Part shown: positions 12,518-12,984 of the stretch, piece by piece | Numbering within the stretch: position 1 is the first letter of the stretch | Layout of the letters: each line of letters starts with the position of its first letter | Assembly (NCBI GenBank): GCA_029821455.1 | Contig: JALGTI010000054.1 | Coordinates: forward strand, 1-12,984 | Source of the DNA: Candidatus Zipacnadia bacterium | Lineage (GTDB): Bacteria; Armatimonadota; Zipacnadia; Zipacnadales; Zipacnadaceae | Direction of reading: 5' to 3' | DNA: 12,984 bases | Translations under genes and position numbers: made by a program | Notes under the pieces: model-generated | Databases searched by the model: none | What the model was told of the DNA's origin: nothing | The model's input: only the letters and a program-made list of their open reading frames with translations

Positions 12518-12984
12518 ATGACCTCGCGAGAAAGGGTCCTGATGGCGCTTCAGCATGAAGAGGGTGACCGCATACCGATGACTGATAGCCCTTGGGTAGC
12601 AGCAATTGAGCGTTGGCACGACGAAGGGCTGCCGAGGGAGGTTAACCCCGCAGAATACTTCGACTACGAGATGGTTGGCTTTGGCGCCGATACTTCCCCG
12701 CAGTTCCCCATAGAGATAGTTGAGGAGGATGAAGAGTATATCGTCAGAACTACGAACTACGGCGGGCTGCGGCGCGACCACAAAGACTACTCCTCCACTC
12801 CTGAGATCATTGACTACCCCTGCAAAACGCGGGAAGATTGGGAGCGCATCAAGGAGCGTCTCACGCCAGATCGTAAGCGAGTTGACTGGGAAGGCGGCTG
12901 GCTGGCGGGCACGGCTGAGGATCAACGGGGGGATGACTCAATGTTGGAGACCGGGCGCACCGACCGCCGTCTGGGACTGCCGGG
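12518..12984 (+). CDS. Uroporphyrinogen decarboxylase (URO-D)-like protein, 5' part
   Basis: The open frame starts at ATG 12518 with AAAGGAG at 12502-12508 and continues past the window end, giving 155 codons. The N-terminus MTSRERVLMALQHEEGDRIP is typical of the URO-D superfamily proteins found in environmental bacteria, which include corrinoid methyltransferase MtaA/CmuA-type and uncharacterised members as well as HemE. The following GADTSPQFPIEIVEEDEEY, YGGLRRDHKDYSSTPE and TREDWERIKERLTPD segments fit the uncharacterised group better than HemE. A methyl-transfer or sugar/aromatic-related role is possible; none is shown. From about residue 125 (after RVDWE) the sequence no longer looks like the family, which may be divergence or a late frameshift. 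Confidence 0.75.
   Translation, partial: MTSRERVLMALQHEEGDRIPMTDSPWVAAIERWHDEGLPREVNPAEYFDYEMVGFGADTSPQFPIEIVEEDEEYIVRTTNYGGLRRDHKDYSSTPEIIDYPCKTREDWERIKERLTPDRKRVDWEGGWLAGTAEDQRGDDSMLETGRTDRRLGLP

Noticed and set aside
12494..12925. 143-codon minus-strand frame at the right end
   Set aside because: The plus strand has a ribosome binding site and a URO-D-like N-terminus over the same bases; the minus frame shows nothing.
1..12984. CRISPR array, tRNA genes or transposase
   Set aside because: No regularly spaced direct repeats, no tRNA T-loop-like element and no transposase motif were found on reading both strands by eye.

Overview
The window is bacterial chromosomal DNA of moderately high GC, with strong Shine-Dalgarno sites (AGGAGG, GGAGG) and frequent GTG/TTG starts. 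An uncultivated, diderm and partly anaerobic lineage would fit. The signs are a heptose-phosphate-type adenylyltransferase and a lipoprotein signal (envelope), a DUF39 remnant and a 2x[4Fe-4S] ferredoxin (anaerobe), and Gfo/Idh and uroporphyrinogen-decarboxylase-like genes. Armatimonadota or Chloroflexota relatives are possible, but the phylum is inference only. No tRNA, rRNA, CRISPR array, transposase or phage gene was seen.

Layout. (1) 1-1951 is a patch of gene remnants. It holds a DUF3160 lipoprotein gene on the minus strand broken by an in-frame TAG, a fragment of about 50 codons of a DUF39 (homocysteine biosynthesis) gene on the minus strand, and a plus-strand histidine kinase/receiver gene that has lost its sensor and phospho-acceptor histidine domain. 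(2) 2104-3003 is an intact Gfo/Idh/MocA oxidoreductase. (3) 3116-8007 is a plus-strand run: heptose-phosphate-type adenylyltransferase, then aldo/keto reductase, RdgB, GT4 glycosyltransferase and a polytopic GT-C-like membrane protein. The last four are packed with overlaps or a 4-nt gap and look like one operon, while a hairpin repeat separates the first from them. (4) uvrB lies on the minus strand (7973-9961) and overlaps the membrane protein tail to tail. (5) From 10154 rightward come an ArsR-type repressor, an AhpD-like CxxC protein and a ferredoxin, which look like a small redox operon. They are followed by a winged-helix/methyltransferase fusion, an FmdB-type zinc ribbon and the 5' part of a uroporphyrinogen-decarboxylase-like gene that runs off the window.

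No gene-free stretch exceeds 300 bases. The gaps hold two copies of a nested palindromic repeat (3620-3686 and 12418-12484) whose stem pairing is kept by a compensatory base change, a C/G-rich hairpin after the oxidoreductase, and the divergent uvrB/arsR promoter region. Nothing notable was seen in 1952-2091.

The most notable observations are the mosaic of broken genes at the left end, including a DUF39 piece read antisense through an open frame, the nested palindromes, and the ArsR/AhpD/ferredoxin group next to a winged-helix methyltransferase. I found no clear-cut new defence or mobile system.
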